Shown: piece after piece, positions 8,195 to 16,348 of the stretch
How positions within the stretch are numbered: the stretch's first letter is position 1
Layout: each line of letters begins with the position of its first letter
From: Actinomadura nitritigenes
GTDB lineage: Bacteria > Actinomycetota > Actinomycetes > Streptosporangiales > Streptosporangiaceae
Length of the DNA: 64,000 nucleotides
NCBI RefSeq assembly: GCF_017573545.1
Contig: NZ_JAGEOK010000029.1
Span: 1 to 64,000 of the forward strand
Direction: 5' to 3'
Translations under genes and position numbers: made by a program
Notes under the pieces: model-generated
Database searches by the model: none
What the model was told of the DNA's origin: nothing
The model's input: only the letters and a program-made list of their open reading frames with translations

Positions 8195-8268
8195 TCGCGC
8201 GGATGCGGAGCGGGTAGAGGAGGTGAGGAAGCACGGGCCCGCCAGGGCCCCGAACCCCTGGAGGAAAC

Positions 8269-8604
8269 ATGAAGATCCCGAGTCCGCTGCGCTCGGCGGC
8301 GCTGACCGCCGCCGGACTGACCATGGCCGCCGGCCTGGCCGCGTTCGCCCCCGCCGCCTCCTCGGCGAACGCGGCGGAGACGGCCACGGCCACGGCCGCG
8401 CGGGCGTGGCCGCGTCACTGCCCGTGGGGCACCCACTGGGACCCGTACTGGCACAGATGCGTCCGGGACCGCGGCCACGGCCACGGTGGCTGGGGCGACC
8501 ACGACGACCACGGCGACCACGGCCACGGCGGCTGGGGCGACCACGGCGGCTACGGTCACCACGGCGACCACGATGACCACGGCGACCACGGTCACCGCTG
8601 GTAG
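8269..8604 (+). CDS. Secreted His/Asp/Gly-rich repeat protein
   Basis: The 111-residue protein has an Ala-rich signal peptide (to about residue 36, ANAAE being a likely cleavage zone), a short CPWGTHWDPYWHRC segment with two cysteines, and then a low-complexity C-terminus made of GHGGWGD and HDDHGD units. The His and Asp density suggests binding of divalent metal ions, but there is no recognised domain. GGAGG precedes the ATG. It is monocistronic, with a 17-bp palindrome upstream and a strong hairpin downstream. Metal binding is inference from composition. Confidence 0.75.
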   Translation: MKIPSPLRSAALTAAGLTMAAGLAAFAPAASSANAAETATATAARAWPRHCPWGTHWDPYWHRCVRDRGHGHGGWGDHDDHGDHGHGGWGDHGGYGHHGDHDDHGDHGHRW

Positions 8605-8620
8605 AGCGCACTGAGGCGGC

Positions 8621-8650
8621 CGGCCGTCCCACCGAGGTCCGGGACGGCCG
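8621..8650. terminator. Bidirectional hairpin terminator
   Basis: CGGCCGTCCC and GGGACGGCCG form a perfect 10-bp stem with a 10-base loop between the convergent repeat-protein gene and the gene at 8683. Confidence 0.65.
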
Positions 8651-8682
8651 GACGTCCTTCCCCCGGCCCGCGGCCGCAGCGG

Positions 8683-9138
8683 TCAGGACAGGTCGCGGGC
8701 CAGGCGGGTCGCGCCGATCGCCATGTACGCGCCGGTCAGCGCCGTGTACCCCAGCGCGGTGGGGCGCGGGAGGTCGCCGCGGGCGAGCCGGGCGGCGCCG
8801 TGCGCGGTGTCGAGGGTGTCGACCAGCAGCGCCAGCCGCTGCCAGCGGGACCGCTCGGGGCCCGGCGCGGTCAGGTAGCCGAGCCCCAGCGCGATCGCCC
8901 GCGCCCCGAAGACGCGGGTCATGTAGCCGAGTTCCGGTGACGGCCGCACCCCGGACGCCCTGGCCATCGCGTGCGGCGCGAGGATCGCGGCGGCGCCGAG
9001 CACGATCCGGCCGGCGGCGAGGCCGCGCAGCGCGGTCGCGAGCGCGCCGCGGTCCGCCTCGCCCGAAGGCGTGGCGGCGGGTACGCCGGTGGTCCGGTCG
9101 ACGGGCGGGCTGCCGGTGCTGTGTTCGCGAGTGTTCAC
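8683..9138 (-). CDS. Unrecognised small membrane protein
   Basis: This 151-residue protein has a polar N-terminus of about 35 residues and then three or four moderately hydrophobic helices (RGLAAGRIVLGAAAILAP, FGARAIALGLGYLTAPG, ALGYTALTGAYMAIGAT). No catalytic motif is seen and I do not recognise the family with confidence. It is divergent from the AraC regulator with only 7 bp between the start codons used here, so the two promoters must overlap each other's coding DNA. Confidence 0.6.
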   Translation of the reverse strand: MNTREHSTGSPPVDRTTGVPAATPSGEADRGALATALRGLAAGRIVLGAAAILAPHAMARASGVRPSPELGYMTRVFGARAIALGLGYLTAPGPERSRWQRLALLVDTLDTAHGAARLARGDLPRPTALGYTALTGAYMAIGATRLARDLS

Positions 9139-9145
9139 GGCGCCT

Positions 9146-9934
9146 ATGCTTCACCGCATGGCCGCGCCGGCACTTCCACGAACGTGCGCTCCCGTGCGGC
9201 TGTGGGTCCGGCTCGGGCACGTCGTGTACGTCGGGCCCTCGCTCGGGCTCGGCCCGCACTCCACGGCGGTGGCCTGCCTGGGCGTCGGCCTCGACGCGCC
9301 CTTCACCGTCCGGGCCGACGGGCTCCCGGAGCGCACCGTCCGCAGCTTCCTGTTCCGCGCCCGGGTCCGGCACGAGGTCGTCGGCGGGACGGGCCGCATG
9401 CTGTTCTGCTTCTTCGACCCGACGTCCGCGCGGATGGCCCGGTGCCTCGGCGGCATGCGGCGCACCGCGGGCGGGTTCGGCAGCGACCACCACCGCGAGG
9501 CCGAGCTCATCGACCTCGCCACCCGCGACGAGGTGGACGTCGAACGGCTGCTCGCGGCGGCCAGCATCCCCGTCGCGAGGCCCCGCGACCCGCGCATCGC
9601 CCGCGCCGCCGCGCGGATCCGCGACGATCCGGCGCGGCCGCAGCGCGCGGAGGCCGCCGCGCGCGAGGCGGGGCTGTCCCGGTCCCATTTCCTGCGGACG
9701 TTCTCCGACCAGGCCGGCACCAGCTTCCGCCGCTACGTGCAGTGGGCGCGGATCCTGCGGGTCGCCGAGGCGTTCGCCGCCGGCCACGACTTCACCCGCG
9801 CCGCCGCCGACGCCGGGTTCGCGTCGCCGTCGCATCTCAGCGGCGCCTTCCGCGGCATGTTCGGGCTCACCCCGACGGCGCTCGCGGCGCTCGGCCCCGA
9901 CCTGGTCCTCGACGAGCCCGCCCGCCCGCGGTGA
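9146..9934 (+). CDS. AraC family transcriptional regulator
   Basis: The 262-residue protein has a C-terminal double HTH of the AraC/XylS type: AAREAGLSRSHFLRTFSDQA (helices 1-3) and ADAGFASPSHLSGAFRGMFG (second HTH), followed by LTPTAL. The N-terminal about 150 residues form the sensing part and contain no recognised cupin motif. The ATG at 9146 or the one at 9158 could be used; a longer frame would overlap the divergent gene. Targets are unknown, with the divergent membrane-protein gene the obvious candidate. Confidence 0.82.
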   Translation: MLHRMAAPALPRTCAPVRLWVRLGHVVYVGPSLGLGPHSTAVACLGVGLDAPFTVRADGLPERTVRSFLFRARVRHEVVGGTGRMLFCFFDPTSARMARCLGGMRRTAGGFGSDHHREAELIDLATRDEVDVERLLAAASIPVARPRDPRIARAAARIRDDPARPQRAEAAAREAGLSRSHFLRTFSDQAGTSFRRYVQWARILRVAEAFAAGHDFTRAAADAGFASPSHLSGAFRGMFGLTPTALAALGPDLVLDEPARPR

Positions 9935-10074
9935 CCCCGGGGCGCGGCGGGTATGACGGCCGGGCGGGATGTGACCTCGGTGTCCGTTATCTGCGATGAT
10001 GGCCGGTCTTGCCGGTGCCCGTTCCGTGACCTGCCGTGAGGCCGGGCCGGCCGGAGAGGGAAGGACGCACCACC

Positions 10075-10557
10075 GTGGACGTCGAACGGACCGCCCTGCC
10101 GGGGATCGGCCTGCAACACGTCATGACGACCGAGCGGGGCCGGCAGCTCGGCGTCATCTCGCACCGGTCGGGCCGCCGCGACCTCGTCGTCTACGACCGC
10201 GAGGACCCCGACAGCTGCGTCGCGACGGTCGCGCTGACCCCCGAGGAGGCCAACGCGATCGCCGAGCTGCTCGGCACCGGCCGGATCGTCGAGCACCTCG
10301 CCGAGCTGCACCGGCAGGTCGAGGGCCTGGTCACCGAGCAGCTGCCGATCGCGCCGGGCTCGCCCTACGTCGGCCGCCCGCTCGGCGACACCCAGGCCCG
10401 CACCCGGACCAGCGCGTCCATCGTCGCGGTGGTCCGCGAGGGGCAGGTGTTCGCCAGCCCCCGGCCCGACTTCGTCTTCGCCGCCGGGGACGTGGTGGTG
10501 GTCGTCGGGACGGGCGAGGGCACGGCGGCCGTCGCCGCGATCCTCGCCGACGGCTGA
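10075..10557 (+). CDS. khtT: TrkA-C domain regulatory subunit of a cation/proton antiporter
   Basis: The 160-residue protein resembles KhtT/YhaT: an N-terminal region with TALPGIGLQHVMTTERGRQL and a C-terminal RCK_C (TrkA-C) domain at about 75-160 with GRPLGDTQARTRTSASIVAVV and ASPRPDFVFAAGDVVVVVG. Such subunits gate an attached CPA2 antiporter in response to nucleotides or pH. GTG 10075 is chosen, with GAGAGGGAAGGA upstream. It is six bases from the antiporter gene, so they form one operon. Confidence 0.83.
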   Translation: MDVERTALPGIGLQHVMTTERGRQLGVISHRSGRRDLVVYDREDPDSCVATVALTPEEANAIAELLGTGRIVEHLAELHRQVEGLVTEQLPIAPGSPYVGRPLGDTQARTRTSASIVAVVREGQVFASPRPDFVFAAGDVVVVVGTGEGTAAVAAILADG

Positions 10558-10563
10558 CCCCGC

Positions 10564-11808
10564 ATGGAGTCGGCCGTCCAGCTCATCGAACTCGGCGGGA
10601 TCATCCTGGCCCTCGGCATGCTCGGCGCCGTGTCCCTCCGCTTCTCGATCTCCCCGATCCCGCTCTACCTCATCGCCGGCCTCGCGTTCGGGTCCGGCGG
10701 CGTCTACCCCCTCACGACCAGCGAGGACTTCGTGTCCATCGGCGCCGAGGTCGGCGTCATCCTGCTGCTGTTCACGCTCGGCCTGGAGTACACCGCCGAC
10801 GAGCTGGTCGGCACCCTGCGCACGTCCGCGCCCGTCGGCCTCGCCGACATGGCGCTGAACGCGGCGCCCGGCGTCGCGGCGGCGCTGCTGCTCGGCTGGG
10901 GGCCGGTCGCCGCGGTCGCCATGGGCGGCATCACCTACGTCACCTCGTCCGGCATCACCGCGAAGGTGATCGGCGACCTCGGCTGGCTCGGCAACCGGGA
11001 GACGCCCGCGCTGCTGTCGGTGCTGGTGTTCGAGGACCTCGCGATGGCCGCGTACCTGCCGATCCTCACCGCGCTGCTCGCGGGGGCGGGGCTGGTCGGC
11101 GGCGCCGTGGCGCTGGCGGTCGCCGCCGCCACGATCGCGGTGATCCTGTTCGTCGCGCTGCGGCACGGCGCGTGGGTGGAGCGGTTCGTCTCCTCGCCCA
11201 GCGAGGAGGTGCTGCTGCTGAAGGTGCTCGGCCTCACCCTGCTGGTCGCCGGGATCGCGCAGCAGCTGCAGGTGTCGGCGGCCGTTGGAGCGTTCCTCGT
11301 CGGGATCGCGCTGTCGGGGTCGCTCGCGCACACCGCCCACAAGCTGCTGTCGCCGCTGCGCGACCTGTTCGCCGCCGTGTTCTTCGTCTTCTTCGGCCTG
11401 CACACCGACCCGCACGACCTGCCCCCGGTGCTCGGCATCGCGGCGCTGCTGGCGCTGGTGAGCATCGGCACCAAGCTCGCCACCGGCTGGTTCGCGGCGC
11501 GCCGCGCCGGCGTCGCCGTCACCGGGCGGCTGCGCGCCGGCGTCGCGCTGATCCCGCACGGCGAGTTCAACATCGTCATCGCCGGGCTTGCGGTCAGCGC
11601 CGGCACCAACGCGCGGCTCGGCCCGCTCGCCGCCGCGTACGTCCTCATCCTCGCGGTGGCCGGGCCCGTGCTCGCGCGCGGTGTCGAACCGCTGACCAGG
11701 GCCGTCCGCGCGCGCCGCACCGCGCGCCGCGAGAAGCCCCCGCAGACCGACGACGACGTGCCCGTCGCCCCCGCCCCGCGCCACGCCCGCCCAGGCCCCG
11801 GCGGCTGA
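10564..11808 (+). CDS. khtU: CPA2 cation/proton antiporter membrane subunit
   Basis: The 414-residue protein is a CPA2 (KefB/KhtU) type antiporter with about 12 helices. It has FTLGLEYTADELVGTLR, AMGGITYVTSSGITAKVIGD (the conserved core with the substrate-site region), SVLVFEDLAMAAYLPIL with the ED pair, and FFVFFGLHTDP. It exchanges K+ or Na+ for protons across the cytoplasmic membrane, controlled by the preceding TrkA-C subunit. A short basic tail follows the last helix. It lacks the C-terminal nucleotide-binding domain of KefB, which the separate subunit supplies functionally. Confidence 0.88.
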   Translation: MESAVQLIELGGIILALGMLGAVSLRFSISPIPLYLIAGLAFGSGGVYPLTTSEDFVSIGAEVGVILLLFTLGLEYTADELVGTLRTSAPVGLADMALNAAPGVAAALLLGWGPVAAVAMGGITYVTSSGITAKVIGDLGWLGNRETPALLSVLVFEDLAMAAYLPILTALLAGAGLVGGAVALAVAAATIAVILFVALRHGAWVERFVSSPSEEVLLLKVLGLTLLVAGIAQQLQVSAAVGAFLVGIALSGSLAHTAHKLLSPLRDLFAAVFFVFFGLHTDPHDLPPVLGIAALLALVSIGTKLATGWFAARRAGVAVTGRLRAGVALIPHGEFNIVIAGLAVSAGTNARLGPLAAAYVLILAVAGPVLARGVEPLTRAVRARRTARREKPPQTDDDVPVAPAPRHARPGPGG

Positions 11809-11931
11809 GGCCCGCCCCGTCCGGGCCGCGATCTCGGCGAACTCGGCGATGCGGCGGCCCGGGTTCCCGACATGCGCGAACGCGTCCTCACCGACCGGCC
11901 CGAGCACGGCTTCGAGCGACCCGCGCCCGGC

Positions 11932-12636
11932 TCAGCCGAAGCGGGCCAGGAGGTCGGAGCCGGTGGGGCCGTGGAACCGGATCAGGAGGATGTCGTGCAC
12001 GGCGACCGGGATCGTCCTGCCCCATGACCCCTTGCCGTCCTTGACGGACATCGCGCCGATCGGGACGTCGCGGCCGTCGCGGGTCGTGAGGGACATGCTG
12101 TAGGTGCCCGCTCGTCCCGCCTCCCCGATGGTGACGAAGAGCCAGGTCGGCGTTCCCTGGTAGGCGAACACGTAGCCCGCCGGCGCCGCGCCGGCCGGTG
12201 CGGCGCTCGTCCCGTCGACGGGCACCGTGCGAAGGTACCGGCCGTGCGCGACGGCCAGCGTCTTGCGGTAGCTGGACGCGAGGTCCCGGTCGCTTCGCGT
12301 CTCCTTCCATACCGCGCCCGCGGCGGCGCCCCCCGCGACGCCCGCGACCAGCACCGCCGACGCCGCGAGCGCCAGCGCGTCGCGCAGCCGCCGCGGCCGC
12401 CGGCGGCGCTGCATCGGCGCCAGCACGGACGCCTCGAAACCGGCGGGCGGCTGCCGTTCCGGAACGAGCTGGAACAGCTCGTCCACCAGGGCGGTCTGCG
12501 CCTCCAGCTCGCGCTGGCAGCGGCCGCAGCCCGCCAGGTGCCGCAGCGCGCGGGCGCGCTCGTCCGCCGGCGCGACGCCCGCCGCCAGCTCGGGAAGCAG
12601 CGGCCGCGTCTCGGCGCAGGCCGGCCGGTCAGTCAT
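11932..12636 (-). CDS. Anti-sigma factor with zinc-finger (ZAS) domain
   Basis: The 234-residue protein begins with a ZAS domain: His33, Cys37 and Cys40 in LRHLAGCGRCQREL, preceded by an acidic/hydrophobic helix. A single membrane helix (LALAASAVLVAGVAGGAAAG, about 88-107) follows, then an exported C-terminal domain. It overlaps the upstream ECF gene by 8 bp, the usual sigma/anti-sigma arrangement, so it should bind and silence that sigma factor until an envelope signal arrives. The signal is not evident. Confidence 0.87.
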   Translation of the reverse strand: MTDRPACAETRPLLPELAAGVAPADERARALRHLAGCGRCQRELEAQTALVDELFQLVPERQPPAGFEASVLAPMQRRRRPRRLRDALALAASAVLVAGVAGGAAAGAVWKETRSDRDLASSYRKTLAVAHGRYLRTVPVDGTSAAPAGAAPAGYVFAYQGTPTWLFVTIGEAGRAGTYSMSLTTRDGRDVPIGAMSVKDGKGSWGRTIPVAVHDILLIRFHGPTGSDLLARFG

Positions 12637-13177
12637 GGGTCACTCCCAGCGCCTCGCGGAGTCGGGCGAGCCCCCGGCGCAGCCGGGTCTTCGCGGTGCC
12701 GAGCGGGATGTGCTCGCGGTCGGCGATCTCGCCGACCGTCAGCCCGTAGAACACCGACAGCACGATCGGGGTGCTCTGCTCGCGGGGCAGGGCGCGCAGG
12801 GCCTCGCGCAGCTCCTCGGCGTCCTCGAACGACGTCCCCGGTGGCGCGGCGCGCTCCGCGCCGGTCAGCGTGGTCAGCAGCAGGTGCGGATCGACGGGCC
12901 GGTCGGCGCGCAGCCGCAGCGCGTCGACCGCCAGGTTCCGGGTGATCGTCAGCAGCCAGGTGACCGCCCGGCCCTTGCGCGGATCGTAGGCGCCCGCGTG
13001 CCGCCACGCGCGCAGGAACGCCTCCTGCGCGACCTCCTCGGCGATCGCCGAGGACCCGACCAGCGTGTACGCGAGGCCGTACACGCGGGCCTGGTAGCGC
13101 CGGACGAACACGGCCGCCGTCTCCGGGTCGCCCGCGGCCATGCCGGTGAGCAGTGACTCATCGGAAAGTTCCCACAT
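12629..13177 (-). CDS. ECF RNA polymerase sigma factor
   Basis: The 182-residue product has sigma region 2 (RYQARVYGLAYTLVGS, then EEVAQEAFLRAWRHAGAYDP) and region 4 (TPIVLSVFYGLTVGEIADRE, IPLGTAKTRLRRGLARLRE). The ATG at 13177 is preferred over a TTG at 13183 because an ECF-type -10 (CGTATT on the minus strand) ends five bases upstream, making a leaderless message likely. It is paired with the anti-sigma gene and divergent from a lipoprotein/cytochrome b operon that shares the same promoter signature. Confidence 0.9.
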   Translation of the reverse strand: MWELSDESLLTGMAAGDPETAAVFVRRYQARVYGLAYTLVGSSAIAEEVAQEAFLRAWRHAGAYDPRKGRAVTWLLTITRNLAVDALRLRADRPVDPHLLLTTLTGAERAAPPGTSFEDAEELREALRALPREQSTPIVLSVFYGLTVGEIADREHIPLGTAKTRLRRGLARLREALGVTHD

Positions 13178-13181
13178 GAGC

Positions 13182-13248
13182 AATACGGATGCGAGGCACG
13201 AAAGGGTTCACGAAATGGCGAATCTCTTGCGGTCCGTCCCGGCGTATT
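13182..13248. promoter_or_regulatory. Divergent ECF-type promoters
   Basis: Minus strand: GAACC (13209-13205), 17 bases, CGTATT (13187-13182), ending five bases before the sigma-factor ATG. Plus strand: GAATC (13220-13224), 18 bases, CGTATT (13243-13248), about 37 bp before the lipoprotein ATG. The shared GAAYC/CGTATT pattern suggests one ECF factor reads both directions, i.e. autoregulation plus control of the lipoprotein operon. The pattern is my own comparison and is not a published consensus for this factor. Confidence 0.45.
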
Positions 13249-13284
13249 ACCGCTGACATCCAGCAGAGCGCGGAGGAGAGACGC

Positions 13285-13722
13285 ATGAACGTGAGGTTCC
13301 TGGCGGCCGGGATCGTGAGCGCGGCCCTCGGGCTCAGCGCGTGCGGCACGGGTTCGGGTGCCGCGAGCGGGGGCGGCGGCGCTCCGAAGGTGACGATCCA
13401 GTCGCCCGCGGAGGGCGCGAGCGTCGGGTCCCCCGTCACGCTGAAGTTCAGCACGAGCGTGCCGATCGGGCCCGTGGACTCCGGCAAGGACCACGTCCAC
13501 GTCGTCATCGACGGCAAGTCGGACGAGTACACCGTGGTCACGTCCACGGTGTACCAGATCAGGAACCTGGCGCCGGGGCGGCACCTCATAGGCGTGACGC
13601 TGCAGCACGCCGACCACTCGCCCGCCGGAGCCGGCTCCCAGGTCCACGTGGACGTTACGAGCGGCGGGACGGGCGGCGGTTCCGGCGGTGGGACGGGCGG
13701 CGACGGCGGCTATGTCTACTAG
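13285..13722 (+). CDS. Lipoprotein with extracellular beta domain
   Basis: The 145-residue precursor has a signal peptide ending in the lipobox LSAC (Cys20), so the mature protein is anchored to the outer face of the membrane. The domain at about 38-125 contains VTIQSPAEGASVGSPVTLKF and KDHVHVVIDGK, resembling small Ig-like/DUF4399-type domains with an exposed His pair. A Gly-rich tail ends in GGYVY. GGAGGAGAG precedes the ATG. It overlaps the cytochrome b gene by 11 bp and is probably expressed from the ECF-type promoter upstream. Confidence 0.78.
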   Translation: MNVRFLAAGIVSAALGLSACGTGSGAASGGGGAPKVTIQSPAEGASVGSPVTLKFSTSVPIGPVDSGKDHVHVVIDGKSDEYTVVTSTVYQIRNLAPGRHLIGVTLQHADHSPAGAGSQVHVDVTSGGTGGGSGGGTGGDGGYVY

Positions 13723-14422
13723 GACGTCCGAAGAGCGGGCGCGGCGTCGCGCGCGGGTCCTGATGCGCCGCCGCGACACGGTCGAGCGGTACACGCGCCC
13801 GGTGCGCTGGTTCCATGCTGGCATCTACCTCGCGGTGCTCGTCCTGCTGGTCACCGGCTGGTGGCTGCTCCTCGGGCACGAGGGCCGCCCGAGCGCGCTC
13901 GCCCGGCTGTTCCGCCTGCCGGACACGGCGCTGCACAAGGACGTGGGCTGGGCGCTCGCCGCCCTCGTCGTGGCCGGCCCGGTCCTCGGCTTCCGCGCGT
14001 CCCGCACCTTCGTGCGGGAGACGCTGCGGGTCCGGACGGGCGACGTGCGGTGGCTGCTCCGCTGGCCGGCCGCCCTGCTCACCGGACGGTTCGGCCGCCA
14101 CGACGGGCACTTCGATCCCGGCCAGCGGATCCTCAACGTCCTGCTGGTCCTCTCCTTGACCGCCCTGGTCGGGACGGGTGCGGGGCTCGCGCTCCTGCAC
14201 GGCGGCCCCGCGTTCGCCGTGCTCGCCCGCGTCCACAAGTGGGCGACCTACGCCTGCACGCTCCTTGTCGCGGGCCACGTGATCGTCGCGGCCGGGATCC
14301 TGCCCGGGTACCGGGGCGTGTGGCGGTCGATGCACCTGGGCGGCCGGCTGGACGCCGGGGTGGCCCGTCGGCTGTGGCCCGGCTGGCTCGAACGCGTCCG
14401 GGGCGAGCGGCGGGGCCCCTGA
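13712..14422 (+). CDS. Di-haem cytochrome b (cytochrome b561 / formate-dehydrogenase gamma type)
   Basis: The 236-residue protein starts inside the lipoprotein stop region (TATGTCTACTAG). It has four membrane helices with candidate haem-ligand histidines in RWFHAGIYLAVLVLLVTGWW, ALHKDVGWALAALVV, and KWATYACTLLVAGHVIVAAG, as in the cytochrome b subunit of formate dehydrogenase and related quinone-reactive proteins. No dehydrogenase partner is nearby, so electron exchange may be with the lipoprotein or an unlinked enzyme; that link is inference. It ends ATGA-overlapping the next small gene. Confidence 0.75.
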   Translation: MSTRTSEERARRRARVLMRRRDTVERYTRPVRWFHAGIYLAVLVLLVTGWWLLLGHEGRPSALARLFRLPDTALHKDVGWALAALVVAGPVLGFRASRTFVRETLRVRTGDVRWLLRWPAALLTGRFGRHDGHFDPGQRILNVLLVLSLTALVGTGAGLALLHGGPAFAVLARVHKWATYACTLLVAGHVIVAAGILPGYRGVWRSMHLGGRLDAGVARRLWPGWLERVRGERRGP

Positions 14423-14628
14423 TGCGCTGCCCGCACCGCATCGACGTCGGCGCCTACGCCCTCGGCGTGCTCGCGCCCGCCGACCAGACGCGGACGCGGA
14501 TCCACCTGGAGGGCTGCCCGTCCTGCCGGGCCGAACTCGCGGACCTCGCCGCCGTCCTGGCCTTCCTCCACCGAGCGGCACCCTGCGGATGCCGCCCTCC
14601 TGACCTGCGCCCCCGGCGCGACCGGTGA
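14422..14628 (+). CDS. 68-residue mini zinc-finger (anti-sigma-like) protein
   Basis: A short gene begins in the TGATG overlap with the cytochrome b gene. Its product MRCPHRIDVGAYALGVLAPAD, cut here, continues with a HLEGCPSC segment, giving the His-x3-Cys-x2-Cys pattern of ZAS anti-sigma domains, and ends soon after with two further cysteines (CGC). It has no membrane helix. It might be a soluble anti-sigma domain or a remnant of one; the tight coupling to an ECF-controlled operon makes a feedback role possible but unproven. Confidence 0.6.
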   Translation: MRCPHRIDVGAYALGVLAPADQTRTRIHLEGCPSCRAELADLAAVLAFLHRAAPCGCRPPDLRPRRDR

Positions 14629-14636
14629 TCCATGCG

Positions 14637-14667
14637 GGCGGCCCGGCGGCGGGGGCGCCGGGCCGCC
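14637..14667 (+). terminator. Hairpin terminator after the lipoprotein operon
   Basis: GGCGGCCCGGCG pairs perfectly with CGCCGGGCCGCC across a 7-base loop, 9 bp after the mini zinc-finger stop. There is no T-run. Confidence 0.55.
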
Positions 14668-15031
14668 GCGCGCGGGCACACCCACTGAGGGGCATCAGGG
14701 GCCGATCGAGCGGCGAGGCCGGTGAACGGCAGGCCGGGGACGCCGAGCGCCGGGACGGGCACGCTCATCGGGACCGTGTGGCCCGCGCCATCACCAGCAT
14801 GAACAGCATGATGAGGGCGACCACTGTCGCACCGGAGGGGCGGCCGGGCCAGGGGGCGCGCCGACTGTGGACAACCATCGAACCGACCGGCCGAACCTGG
14901 TCGAATTCCGACCTAGACTTTGCGCCCGGGCACGCCACGGGTCATGATTTGCCCCACACGAGTCCCATAAGTAAGTAATTACCCCGTGTGTACGGCGCGC
15001 AACGCAGGGGGACGAGCGGCGGGGAGGTTCC
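14668..15031. other. Non-coding stretch upstream of the PucR regulator
   Basis: I see no convincing gene here. Short open frames exist on both strands but lack normal codon bias. Near its end lies an AT-rich island at about 14960-14982, rare in this DNA, containing the 8-bp palindrome GTAATTAC (14975-14982) flanked by CACACG (14955-14960) and CGTGTG (14985-14990), which form an inverted pair. This is the likely promoter/operator of the PucR-type gene, whose GTG follows about 40 bp later. Confidence 0.5.
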
Positions 15032-16309
15032 GTGTCGGACGACGGTTCGACCACGTTCGGGCGCCCGTGGGCGGATCTGCCCAGGGAACTGGCGGATCAC
15101 ATGAGGCCGCACCTCGACGAGGTGGCCGACGACATGATCCAGGAGATCCAGACCAAGGTCCGCGAGTACGACCGTCCGGGCGACGGCTCCTACTCGGGGA
15201 CGCTGCGCCAGGCCGTCGAGCGCGTGCTGCACTACTTCGTCGACCGGGTGGCCGATCCCGGCCACGAGCCCGCCTCGGTCACCGACTTCTTCCGCGCCAT
15301 CGGCCGCGGCGAGGCGGGCGAGGGCCGCAGCCTCGACGCGATGCAGTCCGCGATGCGCGTCGGCGGCATGGTCGCCTGGCGGCGGATCACCGAGGGCGCC
15401 GAGGCGCAGCAGGTGTCGCCGCGCACCCTCGGCGCCGTCGGGGAGGCCCTGATGCAGTTCCAGGACGAGCTGGCGAAGGCCGCCGCCGAAGGGTTCTCGC
15501 AGGCCAAGGCCGCCGTCGCGGGCGAGATGCAGCGCCGCCGCAAGCGCCTGCTCGACCTGCTGTTCGCCGACCCGCCCGCCGCGCAGGAGGCCATCGCCGA
15601 CCTCGCGGCCGCCGCGCACTGGCCGCTGCCGCGCACGGTCGCCGCCGTCGCGCTCGGCCGTCCCGGGACGGACGCCCGGCAGCCCGCGTTCCCGCCGGAC
15701 GTGCTCGCCGACCTGACCCGCCGCACCCCCAGCCTGATCATCCCCGACCCGGACGGTCCCGGCCGCGCCAAGCTCGTCGACCGCGCCCTGTCCGGCAGCC
15801 TCGCCGTCGTCGGCCCGACCGTTCCGCTGATGGAGGCGGCCCGCTCGATCCAGTGGGCGCGCAAGACGCTGTGCCTCGTCCAGCGCGGCGTCATCGAGGC
15901 CCAGGACGGCGTCATCCGCAGCGTGGAGCACATGTCCACGCTGATCCTGTTCCAGGACGAGGGCCTCATCACCTCCCTCGCCGACCTGCGCCTCGCGCCG
16001 CTGTCGCACCTGCGCGCCAGCCAGCAGGACCGGCTCGCCGAGACGCTGCTCGCGTGGCTGCAGTCGGGCCGCAACGCCAACGAGGTCGCGATGCGCCTGC
16101 ACGTCCACCCGCAGACCGTCCGGTACCGGCTGCGGCAGCTGGAGGAGCTGTTCGGCGACCAGCTCCTGGACCCGGACCTGCGCTTCGATCTGGAGATCGT
16201 GCTGCGCGCCCGCGCGCTGCTCGCCGACAACGCGGGCGAGCGCATCATCCCGCAGGCGCGGGAGGCGGTCGGCGACAGCGCCGAGGTCGTCACCTTCCGC
16301 CGCACCTGA
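15032..16309 (+). CDS. PucR family transcriptional regulator
   Basis: The 425-residue protein starts at GTG after GGGGAGG. The C-terminal HTH_30 domain, NANEVAMRLHVHPQTVRYRL followed by RQLEELFG (about 347-375), is diagnostic of PucR/CdaR regulators. The N-terminal 150 residues are helical and resemble the RsbT-antagonist-like N-domain common in actinobacterial members, and the middle is a degenerate GGDEF-like fold. These proteins usually respond to small metabolites. It is monocistronic and its target is unknown. Confidence 0.87.
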   Translation: MSDDGSTTFGRPWADLPRELADHMRPHLDEVADDMIQEIQTKVREYDRPGDGSYSGTLRQAVERVLHYFVDRVADPGHEPASVTDFFRAIGRGEAGEGRSLDAMQSAMRVGGMVAWRRITEGAEAQQVSPRTLGAVGEALMQFQDELAKAAAEGFSQAKAAVAGEMQRRRKRLLDLLFADPPAAQEAIADLAAAAHWPLPRTVAAVALGRPGTDARQPAFPPDVLADLTRRTPSLIIPDPDGPGRAKLVDRALSGSLAVVGPTVPLMEAARSIQWARKTLCLVQRGVIEAQDGVIRSVEHMSTLILFQDEGLITSLADLRLAPLSHLRASQQDRLAETLLAWLQSGRNANEVAMRLHVHPQTVRYRLRQLEELFGDQLLDPDLRFDLEIVLRARALLADNAGERIIPQAREAVGDSAEVVTFRRT

Positions 16310-16348
16310 CCTGGGCCGCGGCCGTCGCGGCCGAGCAGGCCGCGGCGG

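Noticed and set aside
14690-14768. LPFTG motif in a minus-strand open frame, suggesting a sortase substrate
   Set aside because: No signal peptide precedes and no hydrophobic helix follows the motif; the frame has poor codon bias.
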